Made by a program: the position numbers and the translations under genes. Shown in pieces: positions 32,341 through 40,142 of a DNA stretch of 57,735 nt (positions are counted from its first letter, which is position 1; the number at the start of each line of letters is the position of its first letter). The DNA is from a virus: positions 1 through 57,735 of the IMG/VR virus record IMGVR_UViG_3300018083_000004; one strand, written 5' to 3'. A model generated the notes under the pieces. That model did no database searches and was not told the origin of the DNA. It was given only the letters and a program-made list of their open reading frames with translations.

Positions 32341-33753
32341 TTACGGCCGGCCGCCGAGCGTGACGAACGGAGAGAGTGTGTTGCTGCCGTTGGCACGCGC
32401 GACTGCAGCCGACAGCCACGGCTGCCCGCCTACGCGCAGAATGAACCGGAACGCGAGCAAGTCTTTCTCGAATTCCACATGGATCGACATATCGAAGCGC
32501 ACGCCGCCGGTCTTGATCAGCGCCAGATACATCTGCAAGTTCGCCAGGATGATGTCGCCGGCTGTACCCAGCGTCGCGCACGCTTCCGTGGCAATCATCG
32601 GACGGCCCATCAGCGTCCCGTAAGGGGACGCTGACATACCGCCCGGCGGCATGTAGAGCGGATAACCACCGCCGACGTTTTCGGATCCGGCCACGTTGGT
32701 GACCTTGCTGACCATCTGGAACAGTTGAGGCTCGATATCCTGGTTATAGAGCCAAACCGCATTGCGACGCCATGTAGCGTGCATGCGCGCGTACATCTTC
32801 TGAACGTTCGCGGCCACCAATGTGGCATTTGGCTGCGAGGTTTCCTTGGTGATGGTGACCAGTGCCGGCGAATTCAGAATCCCCAGCGGCTGTCCGGCAC
32901 CATTGCCGTTGATCAGCGCGTCGTTGAGTTTCCACTGAATAGCGGCAGGCGCTTTCCGCTGCACAAAGGCGCCCATAGCTGGCGCATCCTCGACCAGTTC
33001 GTCGGTTAAATAGACCAGGACCATCATCTTGTTAGCCCGCACGGTCAACGGCTTTAGATTTGGCTTGGTCTGCGTTGTCGCGGTCGATTCATCGACCCAA
33101 TAGGCGCGCACACCGCTTGCATGCCACGGTGCGTTTTCGTCTACCGGCACCACTAGTTGATTGGAGCTGGTACGTTGCTGATCACACATACCGAGCAGCG
33201 ACTCTTCGCCCTCAACCAGCCGCACGATGTCCGAGCGCCAATCTGGCGGAATGGCAAACCCGCCATCCTCGCCGAGCGACTCCGTCCCGATCGTGGTAGC
33301 CGCGGCGCGGATCAACCGAGAATCGACCTGACCGCGAACTTCTGCATCGCGCACGGCGGCGAAATACTCGCCAATGTGCGAGAAGCCCCAGCGACCACGC
33401 TCTTGATCGCCGACTAGGCGGGTATGTTGCAGTCCGTCACTACCGCGCTGACGGGTGGGAGTCTGTGGCGCGGGCGGATCAATTCGAGCCGGGGCGGGTG
33501 CTGTCGCAACCGCTTGCACCGGGGCGGGCTCACTGCGACGGCCGGTGCCCTGCTGCGCACGATCAGCCTGATCGGCAATGCGGGAACGGCGCTTGAGCTC
33601 GATCTCCGTCTGGTCGAATTCCTCCAGAATGTTATCGATCTCGTTGGATTCTTCCACGGTTAGATCGCGTTTTTCCTGATCGGCCTTCGCCTGAATTGCT
33701 TGCGCGCGGTCGGTCAACTCGCCCAGCTTCTGTTTGACGTCTGCGATGTCCAT
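32341..33753 (-). CDS. Major capsid protein, HK97 fold
   Basis: 470 aa. Residues 1-70 are a coiled-coil scaffolding (delta) domain (D-V-K-Q-K-L-G-E-L-T-D-R-A-Q-A-I-Q), followed by a Pro/Ala-rich linker where maturation cleavage is expected (about 75-125). The mature shell domain contains G-E-D-G-G-F-A-I-P-P-D-W-R-S-D-I, the E-loop region, A-A-I-Q-W-K-L-N-D-A-L-I-N-G-N-G-A-G-Q-P-L-G-I-L and F-E-K-D-L-L-A-F-R. These are signature HK97-like sequences. Follows the ClpP-like protease gene. Confidence 0.93.
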   Translation of the reverse strand: MDIADVKQKLGELTDRAQAIQAKADQEKRDLTVEESNEIDNILEEFDQTEIELKRRSRIADQADRAQQGTGRRSEPAPVQAVATAPAPARIDPPAPQTPTRQRGSDGLQHTRLVGDQERGRWGFSHIGEYFAAVRDAEVRGQVDSRLIRAAATTIGTESLGEDGGFAIPPDWRSDIVRLVEGEESLLGMCDQQRTSSNQLVVPVDENAPWHASGVRAYWVDESTATTQTKPNLKPLTVRANKMMVLVYLTDELVEDAPAMGAFVQRKAPAAIQWKLNDALINGNGAGQPLGILNSPALVTITKETSQPNATLVAANVQKMYARMHATWRRNAVWLYNQDIEPQLFQMVSKVTNVAGSENVGGGYPLYMPPGGMSASPYGTLMGRPMIATEACATLGTAGDIILANLQMYLALIKTGGVRFDMSIHVEFEKDLLAFRFILRVGGQPWLSAAVARANGSNTLSPFVTLGGRP

Positions 33754-33766
33754 TTACAACTCCTTG

Positions 33767-33803
33767 AAAATAAAAAAAGGGCCTGCTCGGAATGAACAGA
33801 CCC
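33767..33803 (-). terminator. Terminator between protease and major capsid gene
   Basis: Minus-strand 7-bp stem (GGGTCTG/CAGGCCC, one wobble; arms 33797-33803 and 33779-33785) then a T-rich run (33767-33778). Capsid expression must read through it or start after it. Confidence 0.75.
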
Positions 33804-33854
33804 TCGGGATGGCGAAGCGCCGCGGAAACTAGCGGCGTCCAGTTCACTGCAAAG

Positions 33855-34541
33855 TCACAGTCGACCAGCGCGCTGTGCCAGTTCACGCGTACGCGCACGC
33901 ACCAGATCGGCACGCGGCGTATGGGCTTTCTTCTGCACCGCGGAGCGCAGCTCCGGCGGCACGTTCTTAAAACGGGTTGGATCGAAATGAGCGGCAATGG
34001 CAAGATCCTTCGTCACTTCATCGACGAAGCCCTCCTCCATCGCCTGTCCGCCACGCATCCAGGTCTCGGCATCCATCAATGCGCGAATGTGCTCGCCGTC
34101 GTTCTTGGTGCGTCGCTCATAGGTAGTGACGATGTTCTCACGCACTTGATCCAGGACATCGGCCTGCGCGCGCATGTCCTCGGCGGTGCCCATCGTGATC
34201 GACCACGGGTTATGGATCATGAACATGGCGTTTTCGGCCATGGAAATCTTGTCTCCGGCCATCGCTACCACGGTCGCTGCAGACAACGCCATGCCGTCGA
34301 TCGACACTTCCTTGCGGGCGTTGTGTCGGCGCAGTGTGTTGTACATGGCCATGGCGTCGAACACATCCCCGCCAGGACTATTGATCCTCACCTGCAGCGT
34401 GACGATGTCTTTTCCCAGCGCCTTGAGATCCTCGGCGAACTGCTTGGCCGAAATTCCCCCGAACCACGATTCCCCGATGTCGTCGTAGATCATGATCTCC
34501 GCCGCCTTCTCCGACTTCATGCGAATGCGATAGTTGGCCAT
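33855..34541 (-). CDS. ClpP-like prohead protease (S14/S49 type)
   Basis: 228 aa. The catalytic Ser is in G-M-A-L-S-A-A-T (about 83-90) and His in M-I-H-N-P-W (about 108-113). The preceding I-N-S-P-G-G-D-V-F-D-A-M-A-M-Y is the ClpP oxyanion-hole segment. An AGGAG site precedes ATG 34541. It should cleave the scaffolding domain of the major capsid protein encoded next. Its first 164 bases are overlapped by the upstream repeat protein in another frame. Confidence 0.92.
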   Translation of the reverse strand: MANYRIRMKSEKAAEIMIYDDIGESWFGGISAKQFAEDLKALGKDIVTLQVRINSPGGDVFDAMAMYNTLRRHNARKEVSIDGMALSAATVVAMAGDKISMAENAMFMIHNPWSITMGTAEDMRAQADVLDQVRENIVTTYERRTKNDGEHIRALMDAETWMRGGQAMEEGFVDEVTKDLAIAAHFDPTRFKNVPPELRSAVQKKAHTPRADLVRARTRELAQRAGRL

Positions 34542-35175
34542 GCTCGTTCACTCCTGTGCCACTCAATTGATGGATGTGCCCGGTGCCGACATATTCCGAA
34601 TGGGATGCACCTGGGGTATCTTGGGTGATGGCTGCTCCGGTCCAGATCAGCAGACCGCCATCGCCGACGCTCGAGCGATGCACCGTTCTATGCGCTGAAG
34701 TGATCGCCTCGCCGGCGTGCGCGCCCATACCGCCGCAGGCGATGTAACGCCGCCGCACAATCGCAGGCACACGCACATGCTGCGTGCCAGCCATGCCGCC
34801 AAAGACCAGACCACCATCGGCCACAAAGTCGTAGTCGACGGTAAGCGGCAGATCGAGTTGCGGTAGCCGTAGCTTCCGACGCCGCTTGTAGTTCGACCAG
34901 GCGCCGCGCGTTTCCTCTACGGGCCCGCCGCTCGTCTCGGCCTCGCCCGAGAACACCAACCCGCCATCGGCCTCGTACTCCCAGGCCACGTCCGAGCGTT
35001 CGGTCAGCGCGCTGTCGCCGAACACCATGCCGCCGCGGCCGATGTAGGACTGCCCGGTTTCGGCGCCGGCGCACGTCACCATATCCTGATCGAACCAGCC
35101 GATCAGTTCTGCGATGCCGCTATCGAACCAGCAAGCTGGACATAGCCCCGGATCGAATGTGGTCAACGGCGCCAT
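34378..35175 (-). CDS. GG-repeat virion protein overlapping the protease (265 aa)
   Basis: About six copies of a 14-16 residue motif x-D-G-G-L-x-F-x-G-x-A-x-T are spread over residues 45-210 (for example EADGGLVFSGEAET, VADGGLVFGGMAGT, VGDGGLLIWTGAAIT), suggestive of a beta-helix or beta-spiral rod. Repeats end at about residue 210, precisely where the protease gene begins. The last 54 residues (His/Arg/Gly-rich) come from reading protease DNA in another frame and are probably non-functional extension. N-terminal P-A-C-W-F-D-S-G. No known family. Confidence 0.55.
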   Translation of the reverse strand: MAPLTTFDPGLCPACWFDSGIAELIGWFDQDMVTCAGAETGQSYIGRGGMVFGDSALTERSDVAWEYEADGGLVFSGEAETSGGPVEETRGAWSNYKRRRKLRLPQLDLPLTVDYDFVADGGLVFGGMAGTQHVRVPAIVRRRYIACGGMGAHAGEAITSAHRTVHRSSVGDGGLLIWTGAAITQDTPGASHSEYVGTGHIHQLSGTGVNEHGQLSHSHEVGEGGGDHDLRRHRGIVVRGNFGQAVRRGSQGAGKRHRHAAGEDQ

Positions 35176-35187
35176 ACACGCGATCCC

Positions 35188-35219
35188 AAAAAAAAGGCCC
35201 GCTCAGAATTGAGCGGGCC
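35188..35219 (-). terminator. Strong terminator upstream of the GG-repeat gene
   Basis: Perfect 9-bp minus-strand stem GGCCCGCTC/GAGCGGGCC with a 6-base loop (arms 35211-35219 and 35196-35204) followed by eight T (35188-35195). Confidence 0.88.
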
Positions 35220-35242
35220 TGGGTACGAACGAAAGTGTCAGT

Positions 35243-35722
35243 TCACTGTTGCGCCACCATAGCGAGACGCGGCGGTATCGACCATGCGCGAATGGCTTGC
35301 ACGACGGCGCGAGGATCCATGAAGGCCTCCGCGTCGTAGGATTCGTTTTCCCACACGTCGAATTGATTCTTGCGCAGGTACTTGCGATCCTTCAGCAAGT
35401 TCAAGTTTTCCGGATAGCCGAAGATCAACGGGTCGGATTTGGACCACAGCACTACTCCGGGTTTTGGAACGTGATGCGCCAAATGTTGCAAAAAGCTGTC
35501 AATGCAGATGAAAAAATCGCACCGGATTAGAAGCGCTGTAATTTCCTTTAGAGGCAGATTCGTGCGGAAGTCCTCGACTAGCGGCTGTTGCTCCTCATCG
35601 TCTCGCCCGATCTGGATGATTTCCTCGTCGAGCAGAGCGATCAGTTGCGGCCAGTATGGGAACTGCTTGGCATTCTTCAGGCCATTGCGCAACTGCTGCG
35701 CGTACGGTTGGATCAAGATCAT
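35243..35722 (-). CDS. GT9 (heptosyltransferase)-like C-terminal half
   Basis: 159 aa from ATG 35722, which overlaps the upstream stop (ATGA). It looks like the C-terminal Rossmann half of GT9: an opening I-L-I-Q-P-Y-A-Q, F-P-Y-W-P-Q-L-I-A-L-L, I-I-Q-I-G, then T-N-L-P-L-K-E-I-T-A-L-L-I-R-C-D-F-F-I-C-I-D-S-F-L-Q-H-L-A-H, where GT9 enzymes bind the nucleotide sugar. The N-terminal half is fused to the preceding gene. The two products probably assemble into one enzyme. Confidence 0.65.
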   Translation of the reverse strand: MILIQPYAQQLRNGLKNAKQFPYWPQLIALLDEEIIQIGRDDEEQQPLVEDFRTNLPLKEITALLIRCDFFICIDSFLQHLAHHVPKPGVVLWSKSDPLIFGYPENLNLLKDRKYLRKNQFDVWENESYDAEAFMDPRAVVQAIRAWSIPPRLAMVAQQ

Positions 35723-37302
35723 TGCAGATACATTTTCCGGTAGGCTTCCACGATATGACCGCGCCAATTCCACTGCGACATTTCGTCGTAGACGTTTTCC
35801 TTGCTCTGCTCTTTCGCTTTTTCATACGGGATTAGCACAACGTCGTCGTTTTCAAAAACCTCCGGATATATGCTGCCGATCACTACCGTTTCATATTTCT
35901 GTTTCAGCTCCGGCAGAATATTGCGAAATGCCAAACAGTCTCCGAGCCCGACGCCAAGGTGGATCAGCTTGACGCTGAATTCTTTCTCCATGATCTCCAT
36001 GAACTCGCGATGGTCGAAGGCATACGCCCACTTGTAATCAGCTTCGCGCGTGCCGCCTTTGCGGGCTTTGAAATGTAGTGTATGGATCGAGGTGTCCGCA
36101 ATCAGCTTCCAGCCGGCACGCTTGAGACGATGAGTGAAAATGCTTTCCTCATGAAAAGCAACCTGCGACATATCGCTCTTGTAGTTGACGATTCCGGCGC
36201 GATACAGGAATGAGCTATACAGGAAATCAACCTCGTGCGTGCCTTGGTTAGGCGCCCATTGCACGTTTCCCCCGTGGAAGAAATCCGCAATCTTGCTGGT
36301 GCCACCGGGAAACTGCCGCTCGATCTCATAGACCGCGCCACCCACTGCACCCACGTCGTCGGCCATGTGCGCGAGCAGCCGCTCGAGTACATCCGGCTCC
36401 GGCAGGCTGTCGTCGTCCAGCCGCCACACGTAGTCATAGCCTGCAGTGTTGGCCATCTGATGCGCCACGTGCTGACCGCGGCCGGGAGTAAACAGTACCT
36501 CCCACTCGATGCCGTGGCGGTTCAGCAGTGGCAGCATGTAACGGCCGATGTCGTGCTCGCGCAGATCCTTGCGCTCGCCGTCGTCGTAGATGCAGACCTT
36601 GTCCGGCTTTACCGATTGAAACGCGATGGCCTGCAAGCAGTGCATGAGCGCGTCGTAGCGGTTCTTGGTCGGGATCGAGCACAAGATGCGTTTGCGCTCC
36701 TTGTACGTCTCGCCCTCGTGCCACTCCATCATCAGCAAATTAGGATTCTGCGCGACCGGGTAGCTTTCGATGTTCCCCGGCATGTGCATGTAGCTGTACT
36801 TGAACTGCGGGAAGTCTTTCTCCGTCAGTTGGTGCAGGACGTGGTGGGCGCCCCAGAAACCGGGCGGTTCCCGGTACGGCGTGGAGAGCAGCAACGTCTT
36901 GCAATGCTTCTTCAGCTCCTGCGCGAGCTCGCGACCGTTGCGCACGTGCTCAAGCACCTCGAAGGCGATGATCACGTCCAACCGCTCGATCTTCTCCAAG
37001 TACTTGTCTATCGAACTCCAGATGAAAGCATGCCGCTCGTCGCCGAACTGCTCGGTCGCATATTTCACGATCTCGCGCGAGTAGTCCGCGCCAATGTAAT
37101 GCACGTCGGCCGGCAGATACATCGTGCCGAAGCCAGACGAGCAGCCGAATTCGAGCACGCGATCGCCCGACTTAGTGAACTGCGCCGCCCACTTGTAGCG
37201 CGCGATCTCGCGGGCATAGATGTCTGGGTCCACGTCGCCGCGACCCAAGACGGTGCGCTCCCACTGATTTCCTAAGCGGTCTTGATCAGGATGAACAGGC
37301 AT
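35719..37302 (-). CDS. Methyltransferase-GT2-GT9(N) fusion
   Basis: 527 aa in three parts. Residues about 1-190: SAM-dependent methyltransferase (V-L-E-F-G-C-S-S-G-F-G-T, then I-I-A-F-E-V-L-E-H-V). Residues about 205-440: GT2-type glycosyltransferase (C-S-I-P-T-K-N-R-Y-D-A-L, V-C-I-Y-D-D-G, and the metal-binding W-R-L-D-D-D-S-L-P-E-P-D). Residues about 445-527: K-L-I-H-L-G-V-G-L-G-D-C-L-A-F-R-N-I-L-P-E-L-K, the N-terminal half of a GT9 heptosyltransferase, whose other half is the next ORF. Probably cytoplasmic, using nucleotide sugars to modify a phage protein or host glycan. Confidence 0.8.
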   Translation of the reverse strand: MPVHPDQDRLGNQWERTVLGRGDVDPDIYAREIARYKWAAQFTKSGDRVLEFGCSSGFGTMYLPADVHYIGADYSREIVKYATEQFGDERHAFIWSSIDKYLEKIERLDVIIAFEVLEHVRNGRELAQELKKHCKTLLLSTPYREPPGFWGAHHVLHQLTEKDFPQFKYSYMHMPGNIESYPVAQNPNLLMMEWHEGETYKERKRILCSIPTKNRYDALMHCLQAIAFQSVKPDKVCIYDDGERKDLREHDIGRYMLPLLNRHGIEWEVLFTPGRGQHVAHQMANTAGYDYVWRLDDDSLPEPDVLERLLAHMADDVGAVGGAVYEIERQFPGGTSKIADFFHGGNVQWAPNQGTHEVDFLYSSFLYRAGIVNYKSDMSQVAFHEESIFTHRLKRAGWKLIADTSIHTLHFKARKGGTREADYKWAYAFDHREFMEIMEKEFSVKLIHLGVGLGDCLAFRNILPELKQKYETVVIGSIYPEVFENDDVVLIPYEKAKEQSKENVYDEMSQWNWRGHIVEAYRKMYLQ

Positions 37303-37325
37303 GGATAGCTAAAGCTTTATCCAGG

Positions 37326-39263
37326 CTAGTTATACTCGTCAATACATAGCCAGCCTGCGCCACCGGAACCACCGCTGCGCAAGCCCGAGGTGATCAAAAT
37401 TGCGCCCGCACCGCCGGCCCCGTTCGCCAGTGCATTGCCGCCGTTAGAACTGGCCGTGACAACTCCAACTCCACCCCCGCCGAAGATGGAATTTCCACCG
37501 GTACCACCGACACCAGTCACCTGTGATGCCATAAAACCCCATCCGCCAGCCTTGCCAGCCGCTGTAACGTCACCGCTATAACCAGCGATCCCGGCCGCCA
37601 CACCGATAAATTTGGTCGCGGTCGCGCTCTGTTGCCCGATCGCACCGCCCTGACCACCAGATGCCGCCACGACGGTCGATCCTGAAAACAGCGTGACAGT
37701 TCCGGTGCCTCCGGATACACCTATGCCTCCGGCCACCGCAACACCGACGCCGTAGTTGAACCATGTGGATGCGGCCATGGTCATGTACTTGCGCGTATAA
37801 CCGCCACCGGCGCCGCCACCCCCGACCGCACCAGAGGATGCTGTGGTAGATGACACACCACCACCTGCGCCCCCGGCTCCAATGAGTTGAATGTCGGCAA
37901 AGTTAGTCGTCGCCTGGCTCTGGAAGCTACCAGTACCGCCGGCCGCGATGATCGTCCGTTTGACGAAGCCGTTGGCCCCAGAGAAACCGCTGATGCCGGA
38001 GAAGCCGGAATAGCCGCTCGTCCCAGCTCCGCCCCCGGGCCCGCTGTAGCCCGAATATCCAGACGTGCCAGCACCGCCAGTCGGCCCGCTCCAACCGCTA
38101 TAACCTGAAATTCCAGACCAACCAGAAAACCCGCTAGTGCCCGCTCCGCCTGTCGCCCCGCTATAACCGGAGTAACCAGAGGCACCCGGATTCTCCCCGC
38201 TGAAACCGCTGAATCCGCTTGTCCCGCTGCCCGAGTATCCAGAGATACCCGACCAGCCGCTGTAGCCGCTGGTGCCGCTGCCAGAGTAGCCTGAGTAGCC
38301 CGAGGTGCCAGTACCGCCCGCGTTCCCCTGCGGTCCGCTATACCCGGAATATCCGGAGATCCCGGACCAACCCGAAAAGCCGCTCGTGCCAGTACCGCCC
38401 GTGCCGCCGGTGGCCCCGGAGTACCCCGAGATCCCGCTCCATCCGGAAAACCCCGAGGTGCCCACACCTCCATTGGTACCGCTGTACCCGCTGATGCCAG
38501 ACCAGCCGGAGAATCCGCTCGTGCCGGCGCCTGTAGCCCCGCTGTAGCCGCTTACGCCGCTGCCTGAGTACCCGGAGTACCCGGAGATTCCTGACCAGCC
38601 AGAAGGCCCGCTGTAGCCGCTGTAGCCGCTTGTGGCGGTTGCCCCGGAGTAGCCGCTGATGCCGGATGTGCCGGCGCCGGTTGCCCCAGAGTAGCCGCTG
38701 TAGCCGGAGATCCCGCTGCCGCTGTAACCCGAGTAGCCGGAGGTGCCGCTGGCGCCGTCGACGCCGATAACGCCGTTGCTGCCACTGTACCCAGAGATGC
38801 CGCTATAGCCGCTGGCCCCAGCGCCCCCAGCCGGCCCGCTCGCCCCGGTGCCACCGGAGTACCCGCTGTAGCCCGAGCGGCCGGAGAAGCCGCTGTAGGC
38901 GACCTCGGACGGGTCCGGCTTTTCTTCCCAGCCCTGCCCCTCGAGCCAGATCAGCGAGTGCCCCGGATCGAGCTCGTAGGCCAGCAGCTCGGCCACCGTA
39001 GTGCCGTCCGTGTGCTCCACGGTGAACAACGCGGTGTCGCTGCCGTGCTTGTTGCGGATGCTCAGCGTCTTGAGGTTGCGCTGCGTGTCCGAGCCGGGCG
39101 AGTGCACGATCACCGTCGTGGTCGCCGCAGCAATGTGCGTGTTGGTGCGCCCGGGTGTGACGCCGCCTAAAGCGTTGTCCACCCAGGACGCGTGCACGTC
39201 CAAAGGTGTCGAGTCCGCGCTGACGATGCGCAGCTCGTCGTTAACCGATGTGAGAAGAAGCAT
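37326..39263 (-). CDS. Collagen-like Gly-X-Ser fibre with glycine-rich tip (645 aa)
   Basis: Residues 1-123: virion-attachment-like beta domain (V-H-A-S-W-V-D-N, T-P-G-R-T-N-T, Q-R-N-L-K-T-L-S-I-R-N-K-H, V-E-H-T-D-G-T-T-V). Residues about 124-430: triplets G-Y-S, G-W-S, G-I-S, G-F-S and G-T-S with short G-A-T/G-G-A interruptions, a collagen-like rod in which Ser fills the third position and aromatic residues the second. Residues about 430-645: glycine-rich domain (G-A-G-G-A-G-G-G, G-G-Q-G-G-A) like phage adhesin tips folded as polyglycine sheets. Probably a trimeric head or neck fibre. Its neighbour is the glycosyltransferase, so the serines are candidate modification sites. Confidence 0.75.
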   Translation of the reverse strand: MLLLTSVNDELRIVSADSTPLDVHASWVDNALGGVTPGRTNTHIAAATTTVIVHSPGSDTQRNLKTLSIRNKHGSDTALFTVEHTDGTTVAELLAYELDPGHSLIWLEGQGWEEKPDPSEVAYSGFSGRSGYSGYSGGTGASGPAGGAGASGYSGISGYSGSNGVIGVDGASGTSGYSGYSGSGISGYSGYSGATGAGTSGISGYSGATATSGYSGYSGPSGWSGISGYSGYSGSGVSGYSGATGAGTSGFSGWSGISGYSGTNGGVGTSGFSGWSGISGYSGATGGTGGTGTSGFSGWSGISGYSGYSGPQGNAGGTGTSGYSGYSGSGTSGYSGWSGISGYSGSGTSGFSGFSGENPGASGYSGYSGATGGAGTSGFSGWSGISGYSGWSGPTGGAGTSGYSGYSGPGGGAGTSGYSGFSGISGFSGANGFVKRTIIAAGGTGSFQSQATTNFADIQLIGAGGAGGGVSSTTASSGAVGGGGAGGGYTRKYMTMAASTWFNYGVGVAVAGGIGVSGGTGTVTLFSGSTVVAASGGQGGAIGQQSATATKFIGVAAGIAGYSGDVTAAGKAGGWGFMASQVTGVGGTGGNSIFGGGGVGVVTASSNGGNALANGAGGAGAILITSGLRSGGSGGAGWLCIDEYN

Positions 39264-39266
39264 GGC

Positions 39267-39497
39267 TTAGAGATAGCCCAGCACCTTGGCCAACGCAAAA
39301 TCCGGCCGGCGCGATTCCGGGATGTCCTCATAGGCCGCCTGCGTCAGCGTCGCTGCTTCCACCACGATCGCGATCTCGGTCAGGCCTTCTACGCCCACGC
39401 GGTGAAACTCCACGCGATTGCCGCGCATAAAAGCGTTGATCACGCCCACCTGGCCATCCTCGGCGATCACCCACATGCCCTGGCGCAGCCGGCTCAT
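39267..39497 (-). CDS. Small beta-barrel-like protein (76 aa)
   Basis: Starts M-S-R-L-R-Q-G-M-W-V-I and has a KOW/SH3-like run (D-G-Q-V-G-V-I-N-A-F, V-E-F-H-R-V). It overlaps the upstream gene by ATGA. The role is unknown; similar small proteins accompany phage fibre genes. Confidence 0.6.
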   Translation of the reverse strand: MSRLRQGMWVIAEDGQVGVINAFMRGNRVEFHRVGVEGLTEIAIVVEAATLTQAAYEDIPESRRPDFALAKVLGYL

Positions 39498-39901
39498 GCT
39501 GTCCCCTGCGAAATGCGCGCGGTGACGGAGGTGGTGTCGCCGGCGTTCACAATCAAATAGGGCCCGTTACCGAAACGCTCAGCCCAGGCAATACGGCCGG
39601 AGCCAACGCGGGTCAGGTAGTAACCGTAGTTGGTGCCACTCTGCCCGTCAGCCGCGCTGGTGAACGTCTGCTTCGGATACGCGGCCTGGCTGGGCGTGCC
39701 GGGTGTGATGGTCCAATTGGCCGGATCCAGCGTAATGGCCGCGTAGCCGGTCCAGGTTGCCTCCACGTAGTCGTCGGTCGTGTCGGTCTCGGCAGGCGTC
39801 ACGTTGGTGGCGAACAAACGCAACACCAGATCTTCCGGCGCGCTCTTGTTGAGCAAATAGCCCAGGGAGTCGACCTCGCCGTCACTTGGGACCAGCAGCA
39901 C
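39494..39901 (-). CDS. Small virion protein (135 aa)
   Basis: Features V-P-S-D-G-E-V-D-S-L-G-Y-L-L-N, D-L-V-L-R-L-F-A-T-N-V-T-P, Y-P-K-Q-T-F-T-S, and W-A-E-R-F-G-N-G-P-Y-L-I. This is a conserved phage family of unknown function, found beside portal and fibre genes. Predicted mostly beta. Confidence 0.65.
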   Translation of the reverse strand: MLLVPSDGEVDSLGYLLNKSAPEDLVLRLFATNVTPAETDTTDDYVEATWTGYAAITLDPANWTITPGTPSQAAYPKQTFTSAADGQSGTNYGYYLTRVGSGRIAWAERFGNGPYLIVNAGDTTSVTARISQGTA

Positions 39902-40127
39902 CGTTGCCTCCAGTTTGTGGTCTCGGCGTGAGCGCCATCGAAGTCTCGACCACCTGACCGTTCACGCGCACCTCGCGGAAACCCAAAATCAAACCATACT
40001 TCTCGAGCGCCGAATTAATGTCTGCCACGCATAGTCGGGTGCGCAATTCGTATTCCGCGTTCAGCTTCGCCTCTGCTACGATTTGCCCATCCGCGAGAGC
40101 CGAGCGTTGCCCGTTGTTCGGTCCCAT
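39882..40127 (-). CDS. Hypothetical protein after portal (81 aa)
   Basis: Overlaps the next gene by 20 bases. An N-terminal helix (I-V-A-E-A-K-L-N-A-E-Y-E-L-R-T-R-L) is followed by I-L-G-F-R-E-V-R-V-N-G-Q. No family recognised. Confidence 0.55.
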   Translation of the reverse strand: MGPNNGQRSALADGQIVAEAKLNAEYELRTRLCVADINSALEKYGLILGFREVRVNGQVVETSMALTPRPQTGGNGAAGPK

Positions 40128-40142
40128 TGCCTTGAATGTCTC

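Noticed and set aside
37390-39270. Plus-strand and other-frame frames over the Gly-X-Ser fibre, Pro/Arg-rich
   Set aside because: Arise from the GC-rich triplet repeats and have no independent support.
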